Shown here: positions 35,167 through 43,464 of the stretch, piece by piece
Position numbering within the stretch: position 1 is the stretch's first letter
How the letters are laid out: every line of letters starts with the position of its first letter
NCBI GenBank assembly: GCA_964621525.1
Contig: CAZUMS010000007.1
Location: 62,001-126,000, forward strand
Direction: 5' to 3'
Length of the DNA stretch: 64,000 nucleotides
Origin: CAZMGV01 sp964621525 [NCBI: uncultured bacterium]
GTDB lineage: Bacteria; JAGRBM01
Translations under genes and position numbers: made by a program
Notes under the pieces: model-generated
Databases searched by the model: none
The model's input: the letters and a program-made list of their open reading frames with translations, nothing else
What the model was told of the DNA's origin: nothing

Positions 35167-36822
35167 TTATCCCTGAATCCCGAGCTGGTCCATGGCGGTT
35201 TTCTTGGCCCAGCGGTAATCGGCCTTGCCGGCGGGACTGCGGACCATCGAGTCCACGTAGATGACCGCCTTGGGAAGCTTGTATTTGGAAAGACTCGACG
35301 CGCAGTGGGTATTCAGCTCATCCACGGTCGGGCGTTCGGGACCCCGGGGCTGCACGACCGCCGTCACCTGCTCCACCCACTTGGGATGGGGCGTTCCCAC
35401 GACCACCACGTCGTAGATCGCGGGGTGCCCCTTGAGCGCCTTCTCGACTTCTTCGGGATAGATCTTCTCACCGCCAGAGTTGATCGACACCGACCCACGG
35501 CCGAACACCCGGATCGTCTTGTCCTTCTCCCAGCGGGCGTGGTCGCCGGGGACCGAGTAGCGTTCGCCGCCGATCGTCACGAAGGTCTTGTTCGTCTTGG
35601 CCTCGTCGCCGAGGTAGCCGAGCGGAATCAGTCCCTTGCGGACGAGCCAGCCGGTCTCGGGATCGCCGGGGGAAAGCAGTCTCGTGAGGTCCTCGCTCGC
35701 CACTGCCGACAGCTTGTCCATCTGGAACCGGTTGCCGTCGTTCGGATCGCGGGATTCCACCACCTGCCCCTGCGCGCCGCTTTCGGAGGAACCGATGGCA
35801 TCACGAATCATCGTGCCGGGGAACTTTTCCTTGAGCTGGGCCTTGTACTTGGGCGAGAGAATCGCCCCGCCGGAGCCGATCGCCTTCAGGCTCTTCAGGT
35901 TATAGGTCTTCTTCTCCATCTGCTCGAGCAGCGGTACCGCGAAGGCGTCACCGATGAGCAGAATCAGGGCGACCTGGTGCTTCTCGACGGTCGAGAGCAG
36001 CTCGTCCGCGTCGAAACGGTCCGGGTTGTCCTGGATGACGACGGTTCCGCCGCCGAGCAGCGCCGTGAAAGCGACCCAGTGCGAGGCGCCGTGCATGAAC
36101 GGCGGGTAAGGCAGTACCTTCAGGAACAGGCCGAGACCCTTGGCGAGCTGGACCATCTGCTGGACGGATTCGATCCGCTGGCCGGTCGGAAGCGTCCCGC
36201 CCATGGCGGCGAAGAAAATATCCTCCTGCCGCCAGAGGACGCCCTTCGGCATGCCGGTCGTGCCGCCGGTGTAGAGGATGTATAGGTCTTCGGAGGACGG
36301 CGTGCAGTCCGGCTTCGCATCGGAACCGGTCGCCATGATCTCGTCATAGTCGATGGCGCCGGGCAGCAGATGGTTTCCGCTGTCGTCCCGGACCTGGATG
36401 AGAAGCTTGAGGGACGGCACCTTCGGCAGCACCTGGGCGAGCGTCGGCGCGAACCGGGCATGAAAAACGATCGCCTTCGCCTTCGAGTCTTTCAGGAGAT
36501 ACTCCAGCTCGTCGGCGACGTAACGGTAGTTCACGTTGAACGGGGCGCAGCGGCCCATGTAGGAGCCCAGCATCCCCTCGAGGTACTCGTTCCCGTTGAA
36601 CAGATAGAGCCCCACATGGTCCTGGCCCGACTCCCAGGCCTTGAGCCCGGTCCGGTCCTTCACGGTGCCGAGGCCCCTGGAGCGCAGGAAGTTCGCCAGC
36701 TTGCGCGACCGGCTCCGGACGTCCTCGTAGGAAAGCGCCTTCTCCCGGAACAGGATGGCCGTCCGTTCCGGAAACGCATCCGCCATCGCCTCGAACATCC
36801 CTGCAAAGTTGAACTCGGACAT
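35167..36822 (-). CDS. Acyl-CoA synthetase (AMP-forming ligase)
   Basis: The 551-residue enzyme belongs to the ANL family: P-loop-like YILYTGGTTGMPKGV, the A5-type region (AIGSSESGAQGQ), the hinge motif FGRGSVSINSGGEKIYPEEVE and the terminal catalytic lysine region (SPAGKADYRW). Its sequence most resembles long-chain or sterol-type acyl-CoA ligases of actinobacteria and deltaproteobacteria. It activates a carboxylic acid as its CoA thioester at the cost of ATP to AMP. The ATG at 36822 has AAGGAG about ten bases upstream; an earlier ATG at 36843 overlaps that site. It is divergent from a MaoC hydratase and probably co-transcribed with the dienelactone hydrolase. Confidence 0.9.
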   Translation of the reverse strand: MSEFNFAGMFEAMADAFPERTAILFREKALSYEDVRSRSRKLANFLRSRGLGTVKDRTGLKAWESGQDHVGLYLFNGNEYLEGMLGSYMGRCAPFNVNYRYVADELEYLLKDSKAKAIVFHARFAPTLAQVLPKVPSLKLLIQVRDDSGNHLLPGAIDYDEIMATGSDAKPDCTPSSEDLYILYTGGTTGMPKGVLWRQEDIFFAAMGGTLPTGQRIESVQQMVQLAKGLGLFLKVLPYPPFMHGASHWVAFTALLGGGTVVIQDNPDRFDADELLSTVEKHQVALILLIGDAFAVPLLEQMEKKTYNLKSLKAIGSGGAILSPKYKAQLKEKFPGTMIRDAIGSSESGAQGQVVESRDPNDGNRFQMDKLSAVASEDLTRLLSPGDPETGWLVRKGLIPLGYLGDEAKTNKTFVTIGGERYSVPGDHARWEKDKTIRVFGRGSVSINSGGEKIYPEEVEKALKGHPAIYDVVVVGTPHPKWVEQVTAVVQPRGPERPTVDELNTHCASSLSKYKLPKAVIYVDSMVRSPAGKADYRWAKKTAMDQLGIQG

Positions 36823-36942
36823 GGCCTTGAGACTCCTTTTCATCCGTCCGCAGGGGGTTCTGGCGCTCCCCTGCCCCCCGCCGGGGCGCTTTTATTTGCG
36901 GCTTTACAAATCCCGCCCGCCGGGGTAATTGTTTGTCGCCGA

Positions 36943-36969
36943 TTGACTCGCCAGTCAACACTCAGTGTT
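36943..36969. promoter_or_regulatory. Two overlapping palindromes between acyl-CoA ligase and MaoC genes
   Basis: TTGACT-cgcc-AGTCAA (36943-36958) overlaps AACACT-c-AGTGTT (36957-36969) by two bases. Both lie in the 192-base divergent promoter region of two acyl-CoA genes. TTGACT on either strand also resembles a -35 hexamer, so a protein bound here could block both promoters. Spaced palindromes of this size are typical TetR or PsrA-like operators. The regulator is unknown. Confidence 0.5.
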
Positions 36970-37014
36970 CCAATGGCGGGCGGTCAGGCCTGATCATTAA
37001 AGGGAGTGACGCTC

Positions 37015-37902
37015 ATGCCGATTGATGCAGCCAAAGTAATAGGCGCGAAGACGAAGCCGACGGAATTTTCCTGGGGCCCGGACCAGATCATCCTCTACGC
37101 ACTGGGGATCGGCGTCGGGTACCAGCAGGACCCGGTCGACAAGAAGAAGGTGCTTCAGTACACCTACGAAAACGGCCTCAAGGTCATCCCGACCTACGGC
37201 GTGATCCCCGCGTTCCCGGCCATGGGCGGCCTCATGGGCATGCCCGGCCTCTCCTTCAACCCGATGATGCTCCTCCACGGCGAGCAGTACACCGAGATCC
37301 TGAAGGCCCCCCTCCCCGTGAAGGCCAAGACCTCCACCGTGGGCACCGTCACGGCCGTCTACGACAAGGGCAAGGGCGCCGTGCTCGTACTCGACGCGAT
37401 CACCAAGGACGAGGCCGGCAACGACCTGATCAAGAACACGTTCTCTTCGTTCATCCGCGGCGAAGGCGGCTTCGGCGGCGAGAAGGGCCCGGAGCCGGGC
37501 AACGAGGCGCCCGCCCGCGCCCCTGATGTCGTGGTCGAGTACCCGACGATGGGCCACCAGGCGATCCTCTACCGCCTGTCGGGCGACAAGAACCCGCTGC
37601 ACATCGACCCGATGATGGCGAAGATGGGCAAGTTCGACAAACCGATCCTCCACGGCCTCTGCACGTTCGGAAACGTGGGCCGCGCCGTGATCGAAGCCTG
37701 CGCCGACAACAATCCCGAGAAGTTCAAGTCGATCAAGGTCCGCTTCGCCTCGCCGGTCTATCCGGGCGAGACGATCAAGGTCGAGATGTGGAAAGAGTCG
37801 GCCACCGACATCATCTGCCAGGCCCGCGTCAAGGAGCGGAAGAACCCCGACGGCACCGAGCTGATCGTGGTCTCCAACGCCCGCGTCACGCTGTTCCCGT
37901 AA
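37015..37902 (+). CDS. MaoC-family enoyl-CoA hydratase
   Basis: The 295-residue protein has the double hot-dog layout of R-specific hydratase 2 enzymes. The N-terminal half resembles the substrate-binding repeat (GYQQDP, FPAMGGLMGMPGL). The C-terminal half carries the catalytic hydratase motif YRLSGDKNPLHIDPMMA, with Asp and His, followed by KPILHGLCTFG. It hydrates 2-enoyl-CoA to R-3-hydroxyacyl-CoA. The ATG at 37015 follows AAGGGAG by eight bases; an upstream GTG lies inside that site. It is divergent from the acyl-CoA ligase and followed by an intrinsic terminator, so it is probably a single-gene transcript. Confidence 0.9.
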   Translation: MPIDAAKVIGAKTKPTEFSWGPDQIILYALGIGVGYQQDPVDKKKVLQYTYENGLKVIPTYGVIPAFPAMGGLMGMPGLSFNPMMLLHGEQYTEILKAPLPVKAKTSTVGTVTAVYDKGKGAVLVLDAITKDEAGNDLIKNTFSSFIRGEGGFGGEKGPEPGNEAPARAPDVVVEYPTMGHQAILYRLSGDKNPLHIDPMMAKMGKFDKPILHGLCTFGNVGRAVIEACADNNPEKFKSIKVRFASPVYPGETIKVEMWKESATDIICQARVKERKNPDGTELIVVSNARVTLFP

Positions 37903-37929
37903 TCCGCAAGACAGCCTGACGTTCAAGGC

Positions 37930-37959
37930 AAAACCCCCGCCCGAAACGGCGGGGGTTTT
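37930..37959. terminator. Bidirectional intrinsic terminator
   Basis: A perfect 12-base stem (AAAACCCCCGCC / GGCGGGGGTTTT) with a six-base loop lies between the converging maoC-like and photolyase genes. The T-run on one arm and the A-run on the other let it serve both strands. Confidence 0.85.
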
Positions 37960-37964
37960 CGTTT

Positions 37965-39461
37965 CTACAGCAGCTTCCCCTGCCCTCCGGCCTCCGGGGA
38001 GTAACGCCGGATGTAGTCCTTCACACGGAATTTCCGGGCGGTGTTCTCGCTCGACATGTACCGGATGACGCCGAAGACGGGCCGCTCGGGGGCCCAGGGG
38101 CGGTCGTAGCGGCCAAGCGTCCAGAAGATGCCGCTGTAGGAGTTCGGGTCCCGCCCGTCGAGCGCATACCTGTTGTTCAGCTCAATCATGACGGAAAGCG
38201 CCGCCTCGGGGCTCTCCGACCATTCGAGGATCTTCTTGCCCCACAGCATCCGGAGGTAGTTGTGCATCCGGCCTTCAGTGACGAGCTGAATCTGGGCGGC
38301 GTTCCAGAGCGGGTCGTGAGTCTGCGCGCGCTCGAACTGCTCCAGCGAATAAACGAACGCCCGCCGGTCTTTCCGGTGCTTGTCCAGCGACTTCAGCGCC
38401 CACGGGGGAAGCGATTCGTACCGGCCGTAATCGTCCCGTTTCGAGCAGAAGTTGAACCCGAGCTCCCGCCAGGTGACGAGTTCGTCGAGGAACGATTCGT
38501 GCGGCGCCGGAAGCCCCCACCACCCCTCCTTCGATCCGTTCGCTTTTGGGGCGAGTCTCTGCGGCGACCACCCGCCATCCTCAAGGACGCGGCCGACAAC
38601 CTCGTGAGCCGAGATGTGGCCGAAATGGAGATAGGGAGAGAGCCCCGAGCCGCCCTCCTTCTCAGGCTCGCTCCGGTCCTCGCTATAGCGGGTGAGGCGC
38701 CGGCCGATAAACGTATCCAGCACAGTCCCGGCTTCCCCGAAACCGCCTTCGAAGGGCGCGACCGGAACCCCGTGGTCGATGCGGAACGTCCGCAGGAATC
38801 CGGACGCGCCCTCCAGCATCTCCGGCGTCGCCGGTTTCCAGTTCTTCAGGATTTCCGCGGGCAGCGTATTCAGTACCGGGAGCTTCAGCCCCCGGAGCGG
38901 TTTCGCAGCCGGAGCTGTCAGCAAATGGTCCGGCAGGGTCTTCTGGAGGAACCTCCGGAACGCATAGGCCGTCGGGAACACCGGCTCCGCCGCCAGGAGC
39001 GGAAGTATGCCGTTCGAATCCACCTGCTCGAACCGGCAGGGTACCTGACGCGCCGCCGCCTCTGTCATGTGCGGAATCATGAAGGCGGGAAAATCGTCCG
39101 TGACGAGGGCGCAGGCCCGTGCCGCCAGCGCACGGATCAGCCCCTTGCCGCCGTCCGGCGACATCTCGACATAGGGAAAATAAGTGACCGGAGACTTCTC
39201 GAACGCCGTCCGGTTCGCCCGCATGCCGTCCAGGAGGAACCGGTGGAGCCGGTCGCTGGCCCACGGATACTGCGTCCGGACGCCTTCGAAAACGACGAGC
39301 GGTTTCTTCAGCTCGCGGCACAGTTCCAGCGCCCGGTCCAGCGCGAAGTTCCACGCGGGCCGCCGGTACATGAGCATCCAGTACAGGACGTAATCCCCTT
39401 CCGGATTCAGCGGAGCGCTGTTCCGGACCTGTATACGAATCAAAGGGACCGGCGGCTTCAC
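37965..39461 (-). CDS. Class II CPD photolyase
   Basis: The 498-residue protein repairs cyclobutane pyrimidine dimers with light and FAD. The class II pattern is clear: N-terminal VLYWMLMYRRPAWNFALD, YLHFGHISAHEV, ELVTWRELGFNFC, HDPLWNAAQIQLV, EGRMHNYLRMLWGKKILEW and NNRYALDGRDPNSYSG. The second half holds the FAD pocket and the tail of tryptophans used for electron transfer. It starts at a GTG with a weak ribosome site and is monocistronic between a terminator and a divergent gene. Presence of the enzyme suggests that the organism meets sunlight. Confidence 0.92.
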   Translation of the reverse strand: MKPPVPLIRIQVRNSAPLNPEGDYVLYWMLMYRRPAWNFALDRALELCRELKKPLVVFEGVRTQYPWASDRLHRFLLDGMRANRTAFEKSPVTYFPYVEMSPDGGKGLIRALAARACALVTDDFPAFMIPHMTEAAARQVPCRFEQVDSNGILPLLAAEPVFPTAYAFRRFLQKTLPDHLLTAPAAKPLRGLKLPVLNTLPAEILKNWKPATPEMLEGASGFLRTFRIDHGVPVAPFEGGFGEAGTVLDTFIGRRLTRYSEDRSEPEKEGGSGLSPYLHFGHISAHEVVGRVLEDGGWSPQRLAPKANGSKEGWWGLPAPHESFLDELVTWRELGFNFCSKRDDYGRYESLPPWALKSLDKHRKDRRAFVYSLEQFERAQTHDPLWNAAQIQLVTEGRMHNYLRMLWGKKILEWSESPEAALSVMIELNNRYALDGRDPNSYSGIFWTLGRYDRPWAPERPVFGVIRYMSSENTARKFRVKDYIRRYSPEAGGQGKLL

Positions 39462-39676
39462 CAGAGAATTGGAGCACTTTTGGGGCTCAATCCCAATCCG
39501 TGTTCAACTATCTATTTCCGGCAATGCACACCGCTTCAGGCCGAAACTGTTTCATTCAGAATCGACTTCTCTGTCCCAGGGAAGAAAGTCATGGACCCGG
39601 GGGTCCGGTTGGGGCATTTTATAAATGTAAACGGAGCGGCTCACCATCCCGGCCTCCCCGCGGGACGACGGATCGT

Positions 39677-40786
39677 ATGGACCGGCAAACTTCACCGCCG
39701 CCATCGGCTTCCGGCGCGGAACAGGACGCGCCCGACTTCGATTACCCAGATTGGTTCGCCGACGCCCCGCCGCCGCCTTCAGGCGACAGCCTCGTCTCCG
39801 AGTTCAGCACGGACACAACTGATCCCGTAACCGGCGAGGACGGACTACCCGCTGGAACCGAGGCCGAAGCGGATGCAGCAGAAGCAGAAGAACCGCCGGA
39901 CGGCCTCCAGCCGGAGGAACTAGCGCTCTCCTTCGACGATCCCGATCTGCCGCCACCGCCACCCGGCGACTCCAGTATCGAAGAAATTCCCGAAGAGGCG
40001 GTCATCATGCCGGAACACCGGCCAGCGGTTCTGGCGGCGGTGGAACTGCATCTTGATATCGAGGAAGAGCCGGAGCCCGAAGCCCCCGACCCAGCTCAGG
40101 CGGACGTCCCGCGGCCCACGGCAACGAGTAGGCCCGGTGCATCGGCAAAACAGGCCGAGGCACAGGCCCCTCGGCCTGCCGCCGCCATCCCTGCCGCTCT
40201 GGACACGCCCGCTGCCACAAGGCCCACGCCGGTCGAGCTGCCCGATCCGGGCTTGCTTGCCGGTAAACCCCGAAGGGCCCGCCCGGTGCTTCCTCTGGCG
40301 ATAGCCGCCGGGATCATTCTGGCGGCCGCCCTCGGTGCCGCCATCTTGTTCAGGAAACGCACCGCACCCGTCGCCCTGCCGGGGCCGGCAGCCGTCCAGC
40401 CGGCGGCGCAAACGCCCGCTCAGGCGGTATCGCTACCGGAAGCCGCCGAACCGGCGCGAACCCAGCCCCTCCAGAAGAAAAAGTACCCGTTCGCCACCGC
40501 CGAACCCGTTACCCGTGACAAACCAGGCAAGACCCGGAAGGAAGCTGCCGCCGCCAAACCGGTACGGAAACCTGAAAAGCCGCTGGAAAAATCCGCCCCG
40601 GAACCGGCTCCCACCGCGATCCACCTCGATCCTGAACCGCCTCCGAAGGCTCCGGAGCCCGAAGAACCGGAAGAGGCCGAAGATGGCGGCAATCCCTTCG
40701 GATGGATGAAAAAGAATATCAGCGGAACACTCGGAAAGGTGAACGACGCTATCGAAGGCAGGCGAAAAGCAGGAGAGAAAAAGTAG
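39677..40786 (+). CDS. Disordered single-pass membrane protein, acidic N-terminus and basic C-terminus
   Basis: The 369-residue product has an acidic, Pro-rich N-terminal region (1-190) that includes two Pro-rich blocks (DAPPPPSGDSLVSEFS and LPPPPPGDSSIEEIPEE). One membrane helix follows (about 198-222, LPLAIAAGIILAAALGAAILF). The C-terminal part is Lys/Pro/Ala-rich and ends NPFGWMKKNISGTLGKVNDAIEGRRK. The two repeated blocks, each PPPPxGDS followed by acidic residues, may bind a partner. It looks like a membrane-anchored regulatory or docking protein. No family is recognised. The start ATG is chosen over one at 39500 because the extra residues are low in Pro and lack acidic character. Confidence 0.7.
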   Translation: MDRQTSPPPSASGAEQDAPDFDYPDWFADAPPPPSGDSLVSEFSTDTTDPVTGEDGLPAGTEAEADAAEAEEPPDGLQPEELALSFDDPDLPPPPPGDSSIEEIPEEAVIMPEHRPAVLAAVELHLDIEEEPEPEAPDPAQADVPRPTATSRPGASAKQAEAQAPRPAAAIPAALDTPAATRPTPVELPDPGLLAGKPRRARPVLPLAIAAGIILAAALGAAILFRKRTAPVALPGPAAVQPAAQTPAQAVSLPEAAEPARTQPLQKKKYPFATAEPVTRDKPGKTRKEAAAAKPVRKPEKPLEKSAPEPAPTAIHLDPEPPPKAPEPEEPEEAEDGGNPFGWMKKNISGTLGKVNDAIEGRRKAGEKK

Positions 40787-40936
40787 ACCTGTTAAACCGG
40801 ACCGGCGGGGCTCATTCGTCTGTCCGGTCAGTCCCCCTCCGCCCCGCCCGTGTACAGGTTTCATTGCGGGCGGACGGTTTGCCCCCTGCCAGTGGAGCGG
40901 CCAGAATCCGAAAACTATTCGATTCCGGAGGCCCTC

Positions 40937-42610
40937 GTGAAGCGACCGGTCATCGCCGTCCTGCTCGCCGCTGCCGCCATCTCGTGCGGAAGCAGCGGAA
41001 ATGGAATTGAACCCGGATCGTTCGAGTTTGCCTACACGTTGGAATACGGGGCTGATCGCCGCCTGTATGCCGCCGCGGGTTATGGAAGCAGTATCGACTG
41101 GAACTACGAGATCAACCCTGGCGGCAATGTCAGATTGGTCGATTTCAGCCCCGACGGTACGCAGGCGATTCTTTGGACCGAGACCGAGCTGGAGGGCTGG
41201 GGGCTCTATCTGGCCGATCTGACCAGCCGGACCGGAGGTACACTGCTGAAAGTTCAGCAGGAGTTCCCGTCAGGTGGAGGCTATCTGGAACCCGTCCGGT
41301 TTTCCCCCGACGGGAAATGGATCCTTTACATCGCCTGTCCGGAAGTCCTCGGATGGAATCACCTGTACGCAGTCAATGTCGAAACCGGCATACCTGGCCC
41401 TCCTGTAGACCTCTCGCCTGAACTCGCATCCGACGAGTATATCAGTTCATTCACCGTCAGCGTCCTTGGAGATGTGGCCATGGAAGTCAGAAGGAGTTCG
41501 GGATACTCCTCCAAAGGTCTCTATCTGGCCAGAACGGCTTTGTCCCCCAATCCGGTTCTGCTCTCCGAAACCGCACGCCCCATCGCGTTCACGCCTTCGG
41601 GTAACTCCCTTCTCTGTTACGATTCCACTCTGGGTAGAGTGGTCGCCCGTGCCATGCCGTTTAATCCATCTGGAGTCATGGTTCCCGCCCCGCCAAATTA
41701 CGGGATACCGCCGCCCGGTTACGGCACCGTGAGGCCGGTCGCTTTCAGCCCCGATTCCTCCAGAATGTTCCTGGTCGGCCAGGATTATCTGACGGTTCAG
41801 TATCTGAACCCCGTCTCTGGCCTCCCCTTGCATCTGGATACGGTTGAGACGCCCGCATATATCAACGAATGGATTGTCTCCCGGGATGGGCAGATTTTTA
41901 TTTTTTCGACCGGCACTGATGTCTACACCGTTTCCATCGGGGACATAGAGATCGGAGAACCCGTCAAGATAAGTTCACGGGAAAGCGATGGCTTTCCGCG
42001 GGATCTATCCTGTTCGGACGATGGCCGAACCATTCTCTACCGGTCCGATATCCTGCCGTATTTCGGGTCGGGCCCGGTCTACGTAGCCCGGACCGGGAAA
42101 AAACATTCCGCCAGGTCTCTCGACAGTTATTTCCTCGCGGAAACCGGAAAAACCCTGATATTGCAGGGTGCCGGTCTTTCTCCCGAAGGCGACCGGATCG
42201 TCGCCGGGACACACGTGAAAGGGGAGAGCCAGTCCGAATTATACTGGGTGAGCGTCGATGAAAATATCGAGATGTCCGGGCTTGAAGTACTTGGCGGCGC
42301 GGATGGATATCTCGTTCCCCTAAAGCTCTTCGAGGGGAGCAGTCCCCTGCTTTACCTGCTCTATAACGACAGAAGTCTTTATGCTGAGCTGGGAGTTGCG
42401 GACCTCAGTACCGGTCCTCCTCCCCAGAGCAACGTCCTTACGAATGCGCCGTTGAGTAGCGTGTTCACAGGTCTATGGGTTGAGCCCATCGCCCCTCGGT
42501 ACGAGCAGCACCACTACGGCTGGTTTGATTTCTACTATTCCGGCAGTCTCAAACGGGACCGGCGGGGCCCTTACGGGCGCCCGCCGGCGGTGATGACAAT
42601 GAATCCCTGA
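40937..42610 (+). CDS. Lipoprotein with a TolB-like beta-propeller
   Basis: The 557-residue protein has a lipobox (AISC, Cys17) and a seven-fold series of propeller repeats. Recognisable blade motifs are VDFSPDGTQAILW, VRFSPDGKWILYI, IAFTPSGNSLLC, VAFSPDSSRMFLV, SRDGQIFIFS, SCSDDGRTILYRS and GLSPEGDRIVAG. The Ser-Pro-Asp-Gly repeats are the PD40/WD40-like type found in TolB. There is no Pal-interaction region beyond the propeller that I can identify. The GTG start follows GGAGG by five bases. It converges on sdhB with a nine-base gap. Probably an envelope protein with a binding role; function unknown. Confidence 0.85.
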   Translation: MKRPVIAVLLAAAAISCGSSGNGIEPGSFEFAYTLEYGADRRLYAAAGYGSSIDWNYEINPGGNVRLVDFSPDGTQAILWTETELEGWGLYLADLTSRTGGTLLKVQQEFPSGGGYLEPVRFSPDGKWILYIACPEVLGWNHLYAVNVETGIPGPPVDLSPELASDEYISSFTVSVLGDVAMEVRRSSGYSSKGLYLARTALSPNPVLLSETARPIAFTPSGNSLLCYDSTLGRVVARAMPFNPSGVMVPAPPNYGIPPPGYGTVRPVAFSPDSSRMFLVGQDYLTVQYLNPVSGLPLHLDTVETPAYINEWIVSRDGQIFIFSTGTDVYTVSIGDIEIGEPVKISSRESDGFPRDLSCSDDGRTILYRSDILPYFGSGPVYVARTGKKHSARSLDSYFLAETGKTLILQGAGLSPEGDRIVAGTHVKGESQSELYWVSVDENIEMSGLEVLGGADGYLVPLKLFEGSSPLLYLLYNDRSLYAELGVADLSTGPPPQSNVLTNAPLSSVFTGLWVEPIAPRYEQHHYGWFDFYYSGSLKRDRRGPYGRPPAVMTMNP

Positions 42611-42619
42611 CGGCGCGGT

Positions 42620-43417
42620 TCAGCTGCCGAACCACTTGCGGATTTCGTACTTGAGCGTCTCGCGGCCCATCTTGGCGATGGACTCGGTGAGCGGGATTTC
42701 CTTCGGGCACACCTGCACGCAGTTCTGGGCGTTGCCGCAGGCGGCGATGCCGCCGGGACCGAGCAGCGCGTCAAGACGCTCGTCCTGGTTGCGCTCGCCG
42801 GTCGGGTGCATATTGAAAAGCCGCGCCTGGCTGATGGCGGCCGCGCCGATAAATCCCGTCTTCTCGTTGTAGTTCGGGCAGGCTTCCACGCAGCACCCGC
42901 AGGTCATGCAGGTGGACAGCGTGTAGGCGAGGTGCTGGTCCTTCTCCGACTGGCGGGGACCCGGACCGAGATCGTAGCTGCCGTCGATCGGAATCCAGCC
43001 TTTCACGCGCTTCAGCGCCTCGAACATGGGCTGGCGGTTCACCTGCAGGTCCCGGATCACCGGGAACTTCGACATGGGCTCCAGCACGATCGGCTGCTCG
43101 AGGTGGTCCACGATGGCCGAGCAGCTCTGGCGCACCTTGCCGTTGATGACCATGGTGCAGGAACCGCATACCTCTTCAAGGCAGGCGCATTCCCAGTTCA
43201 CCGGGGTCGTCTGCTCGCCGGCTGCTGTCTTGGGTGCCTTCTGGACCTCCATCAGCAGGGAGATGACGTTCATTCCCGCCTGATAGGGGACCTCGAACTC
43301 CTGCACGTAGGCGGCACTCGTGGCGTCCTCCTGGCGCTTGACCTTGAACCGGACGGTCTTCTGCCCGCTCCCGTGAGCGTGGCCGGCTTCGTGTTTGTGG
43401 GCGGCGTGATCCGACAT
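42620..43417 (-). CDS. sdhB: Succinate dehydrogenase / fumarate reductase iron-sulfur subunit
   Basis: The 265-residue SdhB passes electrons from the flavoprotein to the membrane anchor. It has the [2Fe-2S] ferredoxin-like site (CACLEEVCGSC, then Cys in VRQSC) and the two cluster-binding runs CMTCGCCVEACPNY and CGNAQNCVQVCPKEIPL. A His-rich N-terminal leader (HAAHKHEAGHAHGSG) precedes the folded part. The gene is third in the order sdhC-sdhA-sdhB, read leftward, and lies 47 bases after sdhA. Confidence 0.95.
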   Translation of the reverse strand: MSDHAAHKHEAGHAHGSGQKTVRFKVKRQEDATSAAYVQEFEVPYQAGMNVISLLMEVQKAPKTAAGEQTTPVNWECACLEEVCGSCTMVINGKVRQSCSAIVDHLEQPIVLEPMSKFPVIRDLQVNRQPMFEALKRVKGWIPIDGSYDLGPGPRQSEKDQHLAYTLSTCMTCGCCVEACPNYNEKTGFIGAAAISQARLFNMHPTGERNQDERLDALLGPGGIAACGNAQNCVQVCPKEIPLTESIAKMGRETLKYEIRKWFGS

Positions 43418-43464
43418 GGTGACTCCTCAGGATTCCTTCAGAAGCGTTTCCGTCTGGACGGCGA

